Source: Gordonia heveisoli (GTDB lineage: Bacteria > Actinomycetota > Actinomycetes > Mycobacteriales > Mycobacteriaceae). Taken from it: 64,000 nucleotides of DNA. The DNA lies in contig NZ_JASXSH010000001.1 in assembly GCF_030315745.1 (NCBI RefSeq), forward strand, positions 1 to 64,000. The letters are read 5' to 3'. Position 1 is the first letter of the stretch. Each line of letters begins with the position of its first letter. Below are positions 8,739-18,667 of the stretch, piece after piece. The notes under the pieces were generated by a model. It was not told the origin of the DNA and did no database searches. It saw only the letters and a program-made list of their open reading frames with translations. Made by a program: the position numbers and the translations under genes.

Positions 8739-9863
8739 ATGGATATGCAGGCGCTACGGCGCCACCCCGACATCGAGGGCCCAGGGCTGGTGGCCGCCGA
8801 TGCCGCCGACCGCCTGATCCTCGACGAGGCGACCGAACTCATCACGGCGGCTCCCGACGATTCGGTCGTCGTCATCGACGACAACTACGGCGCGCTGACG
8901 CTGGGCGCCGCCGGCGTGGGTGCCGTCGGGATCCGCACCCACCAGGATGTGATCACCGGCGAGCGGGCCCTGGCCGCGAATGCGGGGAAGCTGGACATGG
9001 CCGGGTTCCGAAGTCTGACTCTCGGTCCGCCGACCGTCGTCGGCGCCCGTGTGGTGCTCATGCGGCTGCCGCGGTCGTTGGATCGGCTGGCCGAGGTCGC
9101 CGCCCTGGTCGCCGCCCACGCAGATCCCGACGTCGTGGTCGTCGCCGGTGGCCGCATCAAACACATGACGCCGCAGATGAATTCGGTACTCGCCGACGTC
9201 TTCGGCCGCGTCGACGTGAGCCACGCGCGGCAGAAGTCTCGCGTCCTGTTCGCACGTCATCCGCAGCGGGCCCGGGCCGTCGACCTGCTCGCCGCGTGGC
9301 CCCGACAGCACCGGCACGACGATCTGGATCTGACCGTCGTCGCCCATGGCGGGGTGTTCGCCGGGACGAAGGTCGACATCGGGACGCGCTTGCTGCTGAG
9401 CACCCTCGACGACGCGCTTCCGAACGCCGACTCCGCGATCGACCTCGCTTGCGGCAGTGGGATTCTGGCATCGTGGCTGGCCCGACGACGACCACACCTG
9501 AGGGTGGTGGCGACCGATCGATCGGCGGCCGCTGTCGCCTCGGCTCGGGCAACGGCGACGGTCAACGGTGTTGCCGGCCGAGTTCGGGTCACCCAAGCCG
9601 ATGGCACCGAGAACGTGGAAGCCGGCGCCGCGGAGCTGATCGTGCTCAATCCGCCGTTCCACAGCGACGCCGCGCTCTCGGCGGGTATCGCACATCATCT
9701 CTTCGAAGACGCCGCCCGCGCACTCGCCCCCGGCGGCGAGCTGTGGTGCGTCTGGAATTCACCTCTGCGCTATCGACCCGAACTGGAGCGCACTGTCGGC
9801 ACCACCCGACAGGTTGCCCGAGACCCGAAGTTCACCGTCACCGCGTCAACCCGCGGCGACTGA
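8739..9863 (+). CDS. RlmG/RsmC-like rRNA guanine-N2 methyltransferase
   Basis: A 374-residue class I SAM-dependent methyltransferase with two tandem methyltransferase-like halves, as in RlmG/RsmC (rRNA m2G formation). The C-terminal half carries the SAM-binding motif DLACGSGIL, an acidic ribose-binding region (VVATDRS) and the catalytic LNPPFH motif. The N-terminal half is degenerate, which is normal in this family. I cannot tell from sequence whether the target is 16S or 23S rRNA. ATG 8739 is used; an alternative ATG lies two codons downstream. Confidence 0.8.
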   Translation: MDMQALRRHPDIEGPGLVAADAADRLILDEATELITAAPDDSVVVIDDNYGALTLGAAGVGAVGIRTHQDVITGERALAANAGKLDMAGFRSLTLGPPTVVGARVVLMRLPRSLDRLAEVAALVAAHADPDVVVVAGGRIKHMTPQMNSVLADVFGRVDVSHARQKSRVLFARHPQRARAVDLLAAWPRQHRHDDLDLTVVAHGGVFAGTKVDIGTRLLLSTLDDALPNADSAIDLACGSGILASWLARRRPHLRVVATDRSAAAVASARATATVNGVAGRVRVTQADGTENVEAGAAELIVLNPPFHSDAALSAGIAHHLFEDAARALAPGGELWCVWNSPLRYRPELERTVGTTRQVARDPKFTVTASTRGD

Positions 9864-9925
9864 CCAAAGCGACACACCGTGCGATTCGGTCATTCGCTTG
9901 ACCAGTCCAGGGCATGACCTGTCAG

Positions 9926-9931
9926 TAATAT
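9926..9931 (+). promoter_or_regulatory. Candidate -10 box before LppU-like gene
   Basis: TAATAT, 8 nt before the ATG at 9940; one of the best -10 matches in the window. Confidence 0.5.
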
Positions 9932-9939
9932 CTCCAGAC

Positions 9940-10758
9940 ATGACATTTCCCCCGAATCAGCCGCCCACCCCGCCCCAGCCCGGTGGACCGCAGCCCGGCG
10001 GCGACCCATACGGTCAGCAGCCCGGCGGGGTCCCGTCGTATCAGCCCGGGCAGCCCGCACCCCAGTATCCGAACCAGCCCTACCCCGGCCAGCCCGCCTC
10101 GGGTCAGCCCTACGCCGGTCAGCCCGCCCCGGGTCAGCCGTACCCCGGCCAGCAGCCCGGCGCCTATCCGGCGTATCCCGGTGGCGCGGACGGCGGTCAG
10201 CCGCCGAAGAAAAAGAAGAAGACGCTGTGGATCGTGCTCGGTTCGATCGGTGGCGTGATCCTGCTGGGCATCATCGGTCTGGTGATCATCGGTGTCGTGA
10301 CCAAGGATGACGTCAACGACGCCGACGACGTGAGCGTCGGGGACTGCGTCACCGTCCAACCCGACGAAGGCGAATACGTGAAGGCCAAGAAGGCCGACTG
10401 TGGCAGCGCCAGTTTCCATTTCGTCGTCGGGGCGAAGGTCGCCAACAAGAGCGCCTGCAACGACGACGAGGTGTACCTGTCCTGGGTGAACAAGAAGAGC
10501 GAGAGCCAGGAGGGCGACATCCTCTGCCTGGCACCCGCCTTCCAGCAGGGCAAGTGCTACAAGATCCCGACCAGCGCGGGATCCTCCCTGACCGAGTTCA
10601 AGGAGATCGACTGCGCCAACCCGCCCACCGAGTCGGGCTATGCCAACGGCAAGGTCATCTCGCGCACCACGGGTAAGCCGACCTGCGAGAGCGGCCAGGT
10701 CGCCTTCTTCTACGAGCGCCCCACCCCGGTCGGCTTCTGCCTGACCGAAGTCGAATAG
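9940..10758 (+). CDS. LppU/SCO3897-like membrane-anchored protein
   Basis: A 272-residue protein with a cytoplasmic Pro/Gln/Gly-rich N-terminus (about 1-88) built of repeated G-Q-P-Y/A units, a KKKKK stop-transfer patch, one TM helix (about 94-118) and an extracellular domain with eight cysteines (first in VGDCV), consistent with disulfide bonds. Domain pattern and the GDC start match the LppU/SCO3897 family, whose function is unknown. It sits alone between a leaderless-type promoter and a strong terminator, so it is probably monocistronic. Confidence 0.7.
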   Translation: MTFPPNQPPTPPQPGGPQPGGDPYGQQPGGVPSYQPGQPAPQYPNQPYPGQPASGQPYAGQPAPGQPYPGQQPGAYPAYPGGADGGQPPKKKKKTLWIVLGSIGGVILLGIIGLVIIGVVTKDDVNDADDVSVGDCVTVQPDEGEYVKAKKADCGSASFHFVVGAKVANKSACNDDEVYLSWVNKKSESQEGDILCLAPAFQQGKCYKIPTSAGSSLTEFKEIDCANPPTESGYANGKVISRTTGKPTCESGQVAFFYERPTPVGFCLTEVE

Positions 10759-10782
10759 CTCCGACAGCCACCTCAACCGAGG

Positions 10783-10827
10783 AAGAACTCCCACCCGCCC
10801 GGGCAACCGGTGCGAGTGGGAGTTCTT
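10783..10827 (+). terminator. Terminator after LppU-like gene
   Basis: Perfect 12-bp stem AAGAACTCCCAC / GTGGGAGTTCTT (10783-10794 with 10816-10827) around a 21-nt GC-rich loop, 25 bases after the stop codon. A downstream GGTTG can also pair with the CAACC at 10774-10778. Confidence 0.7.
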
Positions 10828-10950
10828 GGTTGTGTGAGGTCCCGTCCGACGGATGCGTCTCAAAGAGAGACATCTCGTGACGACCGTCGTCGAGCGCTCT
10901 ACCCTGAGACGGGGACTCCACAAGGGGGCGACTTCAAGGGAGATCGGACC

Positions 10951-12006
10951 ATGAAGGCACTCGTATTCCACGGGCCCGGACGCAAGAGCTGGGACGACGT
11001 CCCCGACCCGAAGATCCTGCAACCCACCGACGTCATCGTGAAGATGGATGCGACCACCATCTGCGGAACCGATCTCCACATACTCAAGGGCGACGTCCCG
11101 GCGGTCGAACCCGGACGCATCCTCGGCCACGAGGGCGTCGGCACCATCACCGAGATCGGCAGTGCGGTCACCACTCTCGACGTCGGCGACCAGGTGATCC
11201 TGTCGTGTATCTCGGCGTGCGGTAAGTGCGGCTTCTGCAAGCACGGCGTCCACTCGCATTGCCTCGGCACCGAAGGCGCGTCGGGCATCGGCTGGATCTT
11301 CGGCCATCTCATCGACGGAACCCAAGCCGAATTCGTGCGGGTCCCGTACGCCGAGACCTCCGTCTACAAACTGCCCACGGGCGTGACCGCCGAACAGGGC
11401 GTGGTGCTCAGCGACATCCTGCCCACCGGGCACGAGATCGGGGTTCGGTACGGACACGTGAAACCCGGCGACGTGGTGGCCGTCGTGGGTGCCGGGCCGG
11501 TGGGCCTGGCCACTATCGCCACGTCGGGGTTGTACGGCCCCAGTCGGGTCATCGCCATCGACGTCGACGCCAACCGCGTCGAGCAGGCGAAGGCCTTCGG
11601 CGCGACGGACGGCGTGGTGTCCTCCGACTCCGACTGGAAAGAGCAGGTCATCGCGATGACCGACGGTCTCGGCGTCGACGTCGCGATCGAGGCGGTGGGT
11701 ATCGGGCAGACGTTCCAGATGTGCCTCGACATCGTGCGCCCGGCGGGCAACGTCGCCAATGTCGGCGTCCACGGCGCCCCGGTGCAGTTCCCGCTCCAGG
11801 ATCTGTGGATCTCCAACATCAACGTGTCGATGGGCCTGGTGAACACCGACACGCTGGGGGTCCTGCTCGCGCTCGTCGCCCAGGGGCGCATCGATCCGGA
11901 CATCTTCGTCAGTCACCGATTCGCGTTGGGCGACATCATCGAGGCCTACGACGTCTTCGGCCGGGCCGCGGAAACCAAGGCACTCAAGGTGGTGCTGCAG
12001 GCCTGA
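10951..12006 (+). CDS. Zinc-dependent alcohol dehydrogenase
   Basis: A 351-residue medium-chain dehydrogenase. Catalytic zinc ligands appear in ICGTDLH and GHEGVG; the structural zinc loop is present with four cysteines (CGKCGFCKHGVHSHC). The Rossmann motif VGAGPVG precedes an acidic residue (AIDVD), so NAD is likely the cofactor. The substrate is unknown: the family covers alcohols, polyols and formaldehyde adducts. ATG 10951 follows AAGGGAGA. It is the third of five genes lying between fadE5 and fadA2 in this genome and converges with the SDR gene across a terminator. Confidence 0.8.
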   Translation: MKALVFHGPGRKSWDDVPDPKILQPTDVIVKMDATTICGTDLHILKGDVPAVEPGRILGHEGVGTITEIGSAVTTLDVGDQVILSCISACGKCGFCKHGVHSHCLGTEGASGIGWIFGHLIDGTQAEFVRVPYAETSVYKLPTGVTAEQGVVLSDILPTGHEIGVRYGHVKPGDVVAVVGAGPVGLATIATSGLYGPSRVIAIDVDANRVEQAKAFGATDGVVSSDSDWKEQVIAMTDGLGVDVAIEAVGIGQTFQMCLDIVRPAGNVANVGVHGAPVQFPLQDLWISNINVSMGLVNTDTLGVLLALVAQGRIDPDIFVSHRFALGDIIEAYDVFGRAAETKALKVVLQA

Positions 12007-12031
12007 GAGCCCCACGGCCCACCGCGAATAC

Positions 12032-12066
12032 ACGAATCCACCGCCCGATGCGGGCGGTGGATTCGT
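12032..12066. terminator. Terminator between ADH and SDR genes
   Basis: Perfect 15-bp stem (12032-12046 with 12052-12066) with a 5-nt loop, followed on the plus strand by TTTG. It lies between two convergent genes and probably ends the plus-strand transcript; it may also act on the minus strand. Confidence 0.8.
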
Positions 12067-12088
12067 TTGAGAGCAGCGGGTTGAGAGA

Positions 12089-12868
12089 CTACTTCGGTGG
12101 CATCCGGATGCCACCGTCGACGCGCACGACTTCGGCGTTCATATATGAGTTGGTGGCCAGCTCGACGACCATCGAGGCAAGTTCGTCGGCAACACCCAGG
12201 CGATGCGGGAAGAGGACGGACTCGCCCAGCTTCGCCTTGAACGCCTCGGAAGCCTCACCCTCGCCGTAGATCGGGGTGTCGATCAGACCGGGGGCGACGG
12301 TGTTCACGCGAATGCCGACGGCCGACAGGTCACGTGCGACGGGCAGCGTCATGCCGACGACGCCGCCCTTGGACGACGAGTACGACGCCTGTCCGATCTG
12401 GCCGTCGAAGGCCGCGACGCTGGCCATGTTGACGATGGCACCGCGCTCGCCATGAGCGTCGAGCGGCTCGTTGCGGCTCATCGCGGTGGCGGCCAGGCGG
12501 ATCGCGTCGAAGGTGCCGATCAGGTTGATCGCGATGACCTTCTTGTACGCGTCCAGGTTGTGCGCCGAGGCGAATTCGCCGTCTTTGCCAATGGTGCGCT
12601 GGGCCCAGCCGATACCGGCCGAGTTGACCAGAACCCGCAGCGGGCCGAGCTCGACGGCCTTGTTGACGGCGGCCTCGATCTGGGCGGTGTCGGTGACGTC
12701 GACGGTGACGAAGGCACCACCGATCTCCTTGGCGAGTTCCTCGCCCTTCTCCGCGTTCAGGTCGGCGACGACGACCTTCGCGCCCTTGGCCGCCAGCTGG
12801 CGGGCCGACGCCGCGCCGATGCCCGACGCGCCGCCCGTGACAATTGCACTAGCTCCGTTGATATCCAC
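12089..12868 (-). CDS. SDR family 3-hydroxyacyl-CoA dehydrogenase-like
   Basis: A 259-residue classical short-chain dehydrogenase. NAD-binding TGGASGIG, the DLNAEK acidic turn (NAD preference), NSAGIG, catalytic Ser in NMASVAAFDG and YSSSK (Tyr-x3-Lys) are all visible. Overall it is close to the HSD17B10/type 2 3-hydroxyacyl-CoA dehydrogenase group, so a beta-oxidation role is plausible. The start is assigned to GTG 12868 (VDINGASAIV), where the family N-terminus begins; an ATG 39 bases upstream is possible. Shine-Dalgarno support is weak for both. Confidence 0.8.
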   Translation of the reverse strand: MDINGASAIVTGGASGIGAASARQLAAKGAKVVVADLNAEKGEELAKEIGGAFVTVDVTDTAQIEAAVNKAVELGPLRVLVNSAGIGWAQRTIGKDGEFASAHNLDAYKKVIAINLIGTFDAIRLAATAMSRNEPLDAHGERGAIVNMASVAAFDGQIGQASYSSSKGGVVGMTLPVARDLSAVGIRVNTVAPGLIDTPIYGEGEASEAFKAKLGESVLFPHRLGVADELASMVVELATNSYMNAEVVRVDGGIRMPPK

Positions 12869-12963
12869 GTTTCGGAGAATAGCCACTGGACCTATGACAG
12901 GGAACACATGCCCCCTTCTGTTCCTTCGGCACCCTGCCGCACGTCGGGTGGCCGACCTTGCGG

Positions 12964-14673
12964 TCAGCCGCAGATGACCTTCGGCTCCGGCTCATATCGC
13001 ACCGTACGGGTGTGCCTGCCGATCTCGGCGCCGGAGCGGTGATCGCGGATGATCCGCGTGTTCGAGGTGGTGAAACCGTTGCTGCCATTGCTGGCGATGC
13101 AGTCGTCGCCCTTGGGGAACCGCAGCTTCGGCGGGGTGGTCGGCGCGGTGCGTTCCCCGGTGACCGACTCCACGTCCACGGTCTGGGTACTCCACATCCG
13201 GACGGTGATCGACGACGACGACCAGGAGGCCTCCACGAGGATGCCGTAGCGGGTGTTGTTGCGGAACTTCAGGTCGATCGCACCGTCGAACACGGTCGCC
13301 TCCCGCGCCTCGGGATAGCGCGAGATGTAATAGCTGTGTTCGGTGTGGTCGACATCTTCCAGCCCGGCGAAATACGCCGCGTTGTACAGCGTGGTGGCGA
13401 ACTGCGAGATGCCGCCGCCGACCGCCTTCGCAGCCCGTCCGTGGTCGATGATCGTCGACGTCACGTAGCCCTGTGCGGCGCCACGCGGACCGGTATGCCC
13501 GTTGAGCGAGAACACTTTTCCCGGCATCACGATCGCACCGTCGACCTCGGCGGCGACGAGCCGGATGTTCTCACCGGACGCGTCGCTGAAACCGCCGGTG
13601 GTGTACTCGCTGACCAGTTCCCGGACACCGAGCCGCCGGGCCGCTGCGGTGGTGAGCGTCGGGGGGACCCGGTGGTAGGCGACCTCGACCCGACGCGGAC
13701 CGTCGTCGGCGACGAGTCGCTGCGCCACCGCCCGCAGGGTCGCCGGCCAGTCGATGCGCGCGCCGTCGACACTGGCGATCACCTTCGGCGTACCACCGGA
13801 CACCGAGAATCGCGCGCCGACCGGCTCGGACTGCGACTTCTTCAGTGTCGGCTCCAGCACCTCGCGGGCCGCCGGTTCGCCGATCGTCGGGACCAGACCG
13901 CCCTTGCCGTCCGCGACGAAGCTCAGCAGCGTGGCGATCTGCCCGACGGACAGTTCGGTCCGGACCCCATGTCTGCCAACCAGCGTCAGGGATGCGGCGG
14001 TGGCCCGGGCCGCCGGACCGCGCACGGTGGCCGCGACGGTAGCGGCGTCGACGGTGGGCGAGAAGGGTTCCATGGGTAGTGCGACGGGATTTCCGGTCAA
14101 CCAGGCGACGCGCAGGGCGTCCGCGGCGCCGACCCGGGCGACCCGCATACCGCCGGATGACTGCTGCGCCACCGGCGACGTCCCCTGATAGTGCACGCCA
14201 CCCTCGACCGCCGCGGATTCCAGCACCTCGCGGGCCGAGTCGAGTGCGGTGTCCAGCGCGGCCGGATCAACGCCGACCACCGGGTCGACGCTGTGTTCAC
14301 GTCCGGCGAGTGCCGCGAGCCGGGACAGCGGATTCCGTGGTTGTTCGAGCAACCGTGATCGGGTGGCCTCGACGTCGAAGGTCAGCCCGAGCTGCGCCGG
14401 GGAGAATTGGGCGGTCCCGGCGTCGGTGGTCACGATCACCGGCAGCCGGGCGCGTGCGCTCAACTGGTCGAGCACCGGTTCGAGACCGGCCGAGGTGTGG
14501 TTACCCGCGTCGATCCCGGCGATGGTGACACCGCGCGCCGACTTCGAGTCGGTGAGGATCAGATCCGCCGCCGACACCAGGGTCAGCAGTGCGATCACCG
14601 CAGTACCGGCCCGGATTGCCCATCTGCTTCGCCCCCGCCGGGCACCAACGCGTGAACTCACGACTCCAACCAT
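12964..14673 (-). CDS. VanW family protein with peptidoglycan-binding-like domains
   Basis: A 569-residue membrane-anchored extracellular protein: Arg-rich N-terminus, one TM helix (about 20-42), two regions resembling putative peptidoglycan-binding domain 4 (about 60-190 and 210-340) and a C-terminal VanW domain beginning near YTTGGFSDASGENIRL, with the conserved GGGISQFATTLYNAAYFAGL segment broken by few changes. VanW is named after a vancomycin-resistance cluster, but its role is unclear; related proteins are associated with cell-wall biogenesis. ATG 14673 is taken because the TM anchor follows it. It is not part of a resistance cluster here. Confidence 0.8.
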   Translation of the reverse strand: MVGVVSSRVGARRGRSRWAIRAGTAVIALLTLVSAADLILTDSKSARGVTIAGIDAGNHTSAGLEPVLDQLSARARLPVIVTTDAGTAQFSPAQLGLTFDVEATRSRLLEQPRNPLSRLAALAGREHSVDPVVGVDPAALDTALDSAREVLESAAVEGGVHYQGTSPVAQQSSGGMRVARVGAADALRVAWLTGNPVALPMEPFSPTVDAATVAATVRGPAARATAASLTLVGRHGVRTELSVGQIATLLSFVADGKGGLVPTIGEPAAREVLEPTLKKSQSEPVGARFSVSGGTPKVIASVDGARIDWPATLRAVAQRLVADDGPRRVEVAYHRVPPTLTTAAARRLGVRELVSEYTTGGFSDASGENIRLVAAEVDGAIVMPGKVFSLNGHTGPRGAAQGYVTSTIIDHGRAAKAVGGGISQFATTLYNAAYFAGLEDVDHTEHSYYISRYPEAREATVFDGAIDLKFRNNTRYGILVEASWSSSSITVRMWSTQTVDVESVTGERTAPTTPPKLRFPKGDDCIASNGSNGFTTSNTRIIRDHRSGAEIGRHTRTVRYEPEPKVICG

Positions 14674-14738
14674 AGGTAGACGACCAGCCGGTGGTCGGAC
14701 AGCGCTGGGCGCATGTAACGACCCCCACACAAAAAGGC

Positions 14739-14785
14739 GCTCCGGCGGAGCTGTCGGGTCGGGGGTCTGACAGCTGCGCCGGAGC
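14739..14785 (-). terminator. Terminator of fadA2
   Basis: A 17-bp stem with one mismatch (14739-14755 with 14769-14785), followed on the minus strand by GCC and TTTTT. It sits downstream of the fadA2 stop at 14967, in the otherwise empty 293-base gap before the VanW gene start. Confidence 0.8.
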
Positions 14786-14966
14786 TACCCGTATATCTAC
14801 GCTACTTTTCGCTTCGTTACATCCCCAGTCAGCACTTTTCTCACAGAATGTGACGAATTCGCCGATTCGTCCCGAGCTTTGGCGCCCGGTGGGCGATTCG
14901 AGGAGAGGGCGGCACCCGCTGGTCGCGAGCGCCGCCCTCCCGTCGAGCGGTAGCGGTGGGACTTTC

Positions 14967-16262
14967 TCAGCCCTCGATGATCGCGGTCACGCCCTGTCCG
15001 CCGGCCGCGCAGATCGAGATCAGCGCGCGACCGCCGCCGTTGGCCTTGATCTGCTTGGCCGCCTGCGCCACGATGCGTCCGCCGGTCGCGGCGAACGGAT
15101 GCCCGGCGGCCAGCGACGACCCGTTGACGTTCAACTTGGAGCGATCGATGGAGCCCAGCGCCTTGTCCAGGCCCAGCCGCTCCTTGCAGTACTCCTCGGA
15201 CTCCCACGCCTGCAGGGTCGCCAGGACCACCGAGGCGAAGGCCTCGTGGATCTCGTAGAAGTCGAAGTCCTGCAGGGTCAGGCCATTGCGGGCGAGCAGA
15301 CGCGGCACCGCATAGGTCGGGGCCATCAGCAGGCCGTCGGGGCCGTTGACGTAGTCCACCGAAGCGGTCTCACTGTCGACGAAGTAGGCCAGCACCGGCA
15401 GCCCGCGCTCGGCGGCCCACTCGTCGCTGGCCAGCAGCACGGTCGAAGCACCGTCGGTCAGCGGCGTCGAGTTGCCCGCGGTCATGGTCGCGTCGCCGAG
15501 GGACACGCCGAAGACCGGCTTGAGCGTCGACAGCTTCTCCGCGGTCGAATCGCCGCGCAGGTTCTGGTCGCGGGTGAGGCCACCGAACGGGGTGATCAGA
15601 TCGTCGAAGAAGCCGGCGTCATAGGCGGCCGACATCTTCTGGTGGCTGAGCGCGGCCAGTTCATCCTGGTCGGCGCGCTTGATGCCGAATTCCTTCGCGG
15701 TGATCGCGGCGTGGTCACCCATCGACATACCGGTGCGCGGCTCCCCGTTGCGCGGGATCTCGATGCCGAGTTTGGGCAGCAGCTTCAGCGCGCCGAGCGC
15801 CTGATCCTTCGTGCTGCGCGCCCGGTTGACCTCCAGCAGCGCCCGGCGCAGATCCTCGGACACGGCGATCGGGGCGTCGGAGGTGGTGTCGACGCCGCCA
15901 CCGACCGCGACGTCGTAGCGGCCACGTGCGATGCCGTCGGCGACGGTGGTGATGGCCTGCAGGCCGGTGCCGCAGGCCTGCTGGATATCGAAGGCGGGGG
16001 TGTAGGGCGACAGCGCCGAACCGAGCACCGATTCACGGATGAGATTGAAATCACGTGCGTGCTTGAGCACCGCGCCACCGGCCACCATGCCGAGCTGCTC
16101 ACCCTGCAGCGCGAAGCGGCTGACCAGGCCATCGAGGGCCGCGGTGAACATTTCCTGGTTGCCGACCTTCGCGTAGGCCTTGTCCTGGCGGGCGAACGGA
16201 ATGCGGTTGCCGCCGAGAATCGCCACCGGCCGCTCGGTACGGGTCTTGGGTGTGTAAGCCAC
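14967..16262 (-). CDS. fadA2: Acetyl-CoA acyltransferase FadA2/FadI-type thiolase
   Basis: A 431-residue thiolase that cleaves 3-ketoacyl-CoA (last step of beta-oxidation). Active-site Cys in QQACGTG, catalytic His in AGHPFAATG and the second Cys in ICAAGGQG are intact. The GTG start at 16262 is chosen because a GGGAG lies 7 nt upstream and the family N-terminus (AYTPKTR) follows. It is divergent from fabG4, with the TTAC-N6-GTAA palindrome in the shared 134-base promoter region, the same relative arrangement as recalled for M. tuberculosis Rv0243/Rv0242c. It has its own terminator. Confidence 0.92.
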   Translation of the reverse strand: MAYTPKTRTERPVAILGGNRIPFARQDKAYAKVGNQEMFTAALDGLVSRFALQGEQLGMVAGGAVLKHARDFNLIRESVLGSALSPYTPAFDIQQACGTGLQAITTVADGIARGRYDVAVGGGVDTTSDAPIAVSEDLRRALLEVNRARSTKDQALGALKLLPKLGIEIPRNGEPRTGMSMGDHAAITAKEFGIKRADQDELAALSHQKMSAAYDAGFFDDLITPFGGLTRDQNLRGDSTAEKLSTLKPVFGVSLGDATMTAGNSTPLTDGASTVLLASDEWAAERGLPVLAYFVDSETASVDYVNGPDGLLMAPTYAVPRLLARNGLTLQDFDFYEIHEAFASVVLATLQAWESEEYCKERLGLDKALGSIDRSKLNVNGSSLAAGHPFAATGGRIVAQAAKQIKANGGGRALISICAAGGQGVTAIIEG

Positions 16263-16303
16263 TTCGATCTCCCAGAGTGAGGTTCGGAATCTATGGAGTA
16301 TTC

Positions 16304-16317
16304 TTACTCCTGAGTAA
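16304..16317. promoter_or_regulatory. TTAC-N6-GTAA operator between fadA2 and fabG4
   Basis: TTACTC CT GAGTAA, six-base perfect arms. It is placed between the divergent fadA2 and fabG4 starts, where one bound dimer could control both. It is the same spacing class as the sites at 6637 and 19441. Confidence 0.7.
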
Positions 16318-16396
16318 GTTCGTTGTCGAACGCCGCTCCCCGAGTGCGCTCGCCGAAACACCTGTGCTGCCCAGCAACAACCAAGAGGAGATCCAC

Positions 16397-17761
16397 GTGG
16401 CCGCCAACGGAAACACTGGCCTGTACGCAAGCTTCGTCCACTCCGGCCCCGGCGCATTCATCGCCAAACAGGCTGGTCTACCGGTCCCCCCGACGCTGCG
16501 CCGCTACCGTGCGTCCGATCCGACACTGCCCGGCCCGGTGCTGCTCGGCGGCGCCGGACGTCTCGTCGAACCGCTGCGCGAGATTCTCGCCACACCGGAC
16601 TACACGCTGATCCAGAACGCCACCACCGGCCGGTCCGCCGACAAGTACGGCGGCCTGGTGTTCGACGCCACCGGCATCACCTCCCCCGCCGACCTGGCTC
16701 AGCTGTACGAGTTCTTCCAGCCGGCCATGCGCTCGACCGCGGCCTGCGCCCGCTTCGTCGTCATCGGCACCACCCCCGAACTGGTCACCAACCCCGATGA
16801 GCGGATCGCCCAGCGCGCGCTCGAAGGTTTCACCCGCTCGCTCGGCAAGGAACTGCTGAAGGGTTCGACCGTGCAGCTCGTCTACGTCTCCCCCGAGGCC
16901 AAGACCGGACTGTCGGGTCTCGAGTCGACGCTGCGCTTCATCCTCTCGGCGAAGTCGGCCTTCGTCGACGCGCAGGTGTTCCGGGTCGGCGCCGCCGACG
17001 CCACCGCCCCGGAGAGCTGGGACCGCCCGCTGGCAGGCAAGGTCGCCGTCGTCACCGGTGCCGCCCGCGGCATCGGCGCCACCATCGCCGAGGTCCTCTC
17101 GCGCGACGGCGCCCACGTCATCTGCGCCGACATCCCGGCTGCGGGTGAAGCCCTCGCCGAGACCGCCAACAAGGTCGGCGGCACCGCCTTCCCGCTCGAC
17201 GTCAGCGCCCCCGACGCCGGCGCCAAGCTGGCCGAGCACGCCCTCGAGCGCCACGGCGGCGTCGACGTCATCGTCAACAACGCCGGCATCACCCGCGACA
17301 AGCTGCTGGCGAATATGGATGCCGGACGCTGGGATTCGGTCATCGCGGTCAACCTGATCGCCCCGCAGCAGCTCGTCGAGGCACTCACCGAACGTGGTGC
17401 ACTGCGGTCGGGTGGCGCGGTCATCGACGTCTCGTCGATCGCGGGTATCGCGGGCAACCGCGGCCAGACCAACTACGGCGCCTCCAAGGCCGGCGTCATC
17501 GGACTCGTCGACGCCTACGCCCCGACCCTGGCCGAGAAGGGCATCACTATCAACGCCGTCGCCCCGGGCTTCATCGAGACCAAGATGACCGCGGCCATCC
17601 CGCTGGCCACCCGTGAGGCCGGTCGCCTGATGAGCTCGCTGCAGCAGGGCGGGCAGACCGTCGACGTCGCCGAGACCGTCGCCTACTTCGCCAACCCGGC
17701 CAGCAACGCGGTGACCGGCAACGTGGTCCGCGTATGCGGCCAGGGATTCCTGGGTGCGTGA
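16397..17761 (+). CDS. fabG4: 3-oxoacyl reductase FabG4-type (HMw FabG)
   Basis: A 454-residue high-molecular-weight FabG. The N-terminal half (about 1-205) is the flavodoxin-like domain unique to this class; the C-terminal half is a ketoreductase with [16 protein letters not shown], catalytic Ser in DVSSIAG and YGASK. M. tuberculosis FabG4 has the same length and reduces 3-ketoacyl-CoA with NADH. The GTG start at 16397 follows AAGAGGAG. It overlaps htdX by one base (TGATG), so the two are translationally coupled: FabG4 with a hydratase gives the reverse or forward middle steps of fatty-acid elongation/oxidation. Confidence 0.92.
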   Translation: MAANGNTGLYASFVHSGPGAFIAKQAGLPVPPTLRRYRASDPTLPGPVLLGGAGRLVEPLREILATPDYTLIQNATTGRSADKYGGLVFDATGITSPADLAQLYEFFQPAMRSTAACARFVVIGTTPELVTNPDERIAQRALEGFTRSLGKELLKGSTVQLVYVSPEAKTGLSGLESTLRFILSAKSAFVDAQVFRVGAADATAPESWDRPLAGKVAVVTGAARGIGATIAEVLSRDGAHVICADIPAAGEALAETANKVGGTAFPLDVSAPDAGAKLAEHALERHGGVDVIVNNAGITRDKLLANMDAGRWDSVIAVNLIAPQQLVEALTERGALRSGGAVIDVSSIAGIAGNRGQTNYGASKAGVIGLVDAYAPTLAEKGITINAVAPGFIETKMTAAIPLATREAGRLMSSLQQGGQTVDVAETVAYFANPASNAVTGNVVRVCGQGFLGA

Positions 17762-18642
17762 TGGCGAAGACGATCACCCTCGCGGCCGCACCCACGACGG
17801 CTGAGTTGTACAGCAAGGCGGTCGGGGGACTGCTGCCGGTCATCGGGAAGCCTGCCAAGGTCGCCGTCGACGCGACGGTCCCCGATACGGCCTACCGGCT
17901 CACCGACGTCCACGTGGATCCCGATGCGCTGCAGGCGTACTGCCGTGCGACCGGGCAGCGTTTCGGCGCCACCCTGCCGATCACCTATCCATTCGTGCTG
18001 CAGTTCCCGCTCGTCATGAAGCTGATGACATCGGCCGAGTTCCCGTTCGGCGCAGTCGGTTCGGTACATATGACCAACACCGTCGAGCGCACTCGGCCGA
18101 TCGGCGTCGACGAGCCGCTGACGATCGTCACGCGCGCGGAGAACCTTCGGGAGCACCGCAAGGGACTGTTGATCGATGCGGTCAGCGAGATCAGCGTCGG
18201 CAATGAGCTGGTCACCACCCAGGTGGCCACCTTCCTCAAGCAGCAGCGCACCAGCCTGTCCGACGAGCCCCGCGGACCCGAACCCAAGGCGAGCACCCCG
18301 CCGCCGCCGGATTCGATCCTGACCGTCGACCTGGGACGTATCCGCCAGTACGCGGCAGCCTCCGGCGATCGCAACCCGATCCACATGGGCAACCTGCCCG
18401 CCAAGGCGTTCGGCTTCCCGAAGGCGATCGCGCACGGAATGTGGAGTGCGGCCGCGGCCGTGGCCAACGTCGAGGCCCAGCTGCCCGACGCGGTCACCTA
18501 TTCGGTCCGCTTCGGCAAGCCGATCTTGTTGCCCGCCAAGGTCAATCTCTACACGACCAGGGCCGACGGCGGATTCGACATCTCGATCCTGGACCGCCGC
18601 AAGGGATTCCCACACCTGACCGCGACGACGCGCGCCAACTGA
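17761..18642 (+). CDS. htdX: MaoC-type 3-hydroxyacyl thioester dehydratase HtdX-like
   Basis: A 293-residue double-hotdog enzyme. The C-terminal half has the hydratase 2 motif with catalytic Asp/His (YAAASGDRNPIH) and the following AHGMW segment; the N-terminal half lacks it, as usual. It hydrates or dehydrates (R)-3-hydroxyacyl thioesters. The ATG overlaps the fabG4 stop by one base, as in the recalled M. tuberculosis order Rv0242c-Rv0241c, and together they form a two-gene operon. A long symmetric hairpin follows. Confidence 0.88.
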   Translation: MAKTITLAAAPTTAELYSKAVGGLLPVIGKPAKVAVDATVPDTAYRLTDVHVDPDALQAYCRATGQRFGATLPITYPFVLQFPLVMKLMTSAEFPFGAVGSVHMTNTVERTRPIGVDEPLTIVTRAENLREHRKGLLIDAVSEISVGNELVTTQVATFLKQQRTSLSDEPRGPEPKASTPPPPDSILTVDLGRIRQYAAASGDRNPIHMGNLPAKAFGFPKAIAHGMWSAAAAVANVEAQLPDAVTYSVRFGKPILLPAKVNLYTTRADGGFDISILDRRKGFPHLTATTRAN

Positions 18643-18667
18643 CCGTCGTCGGGGTTCCGGGGGCGAA

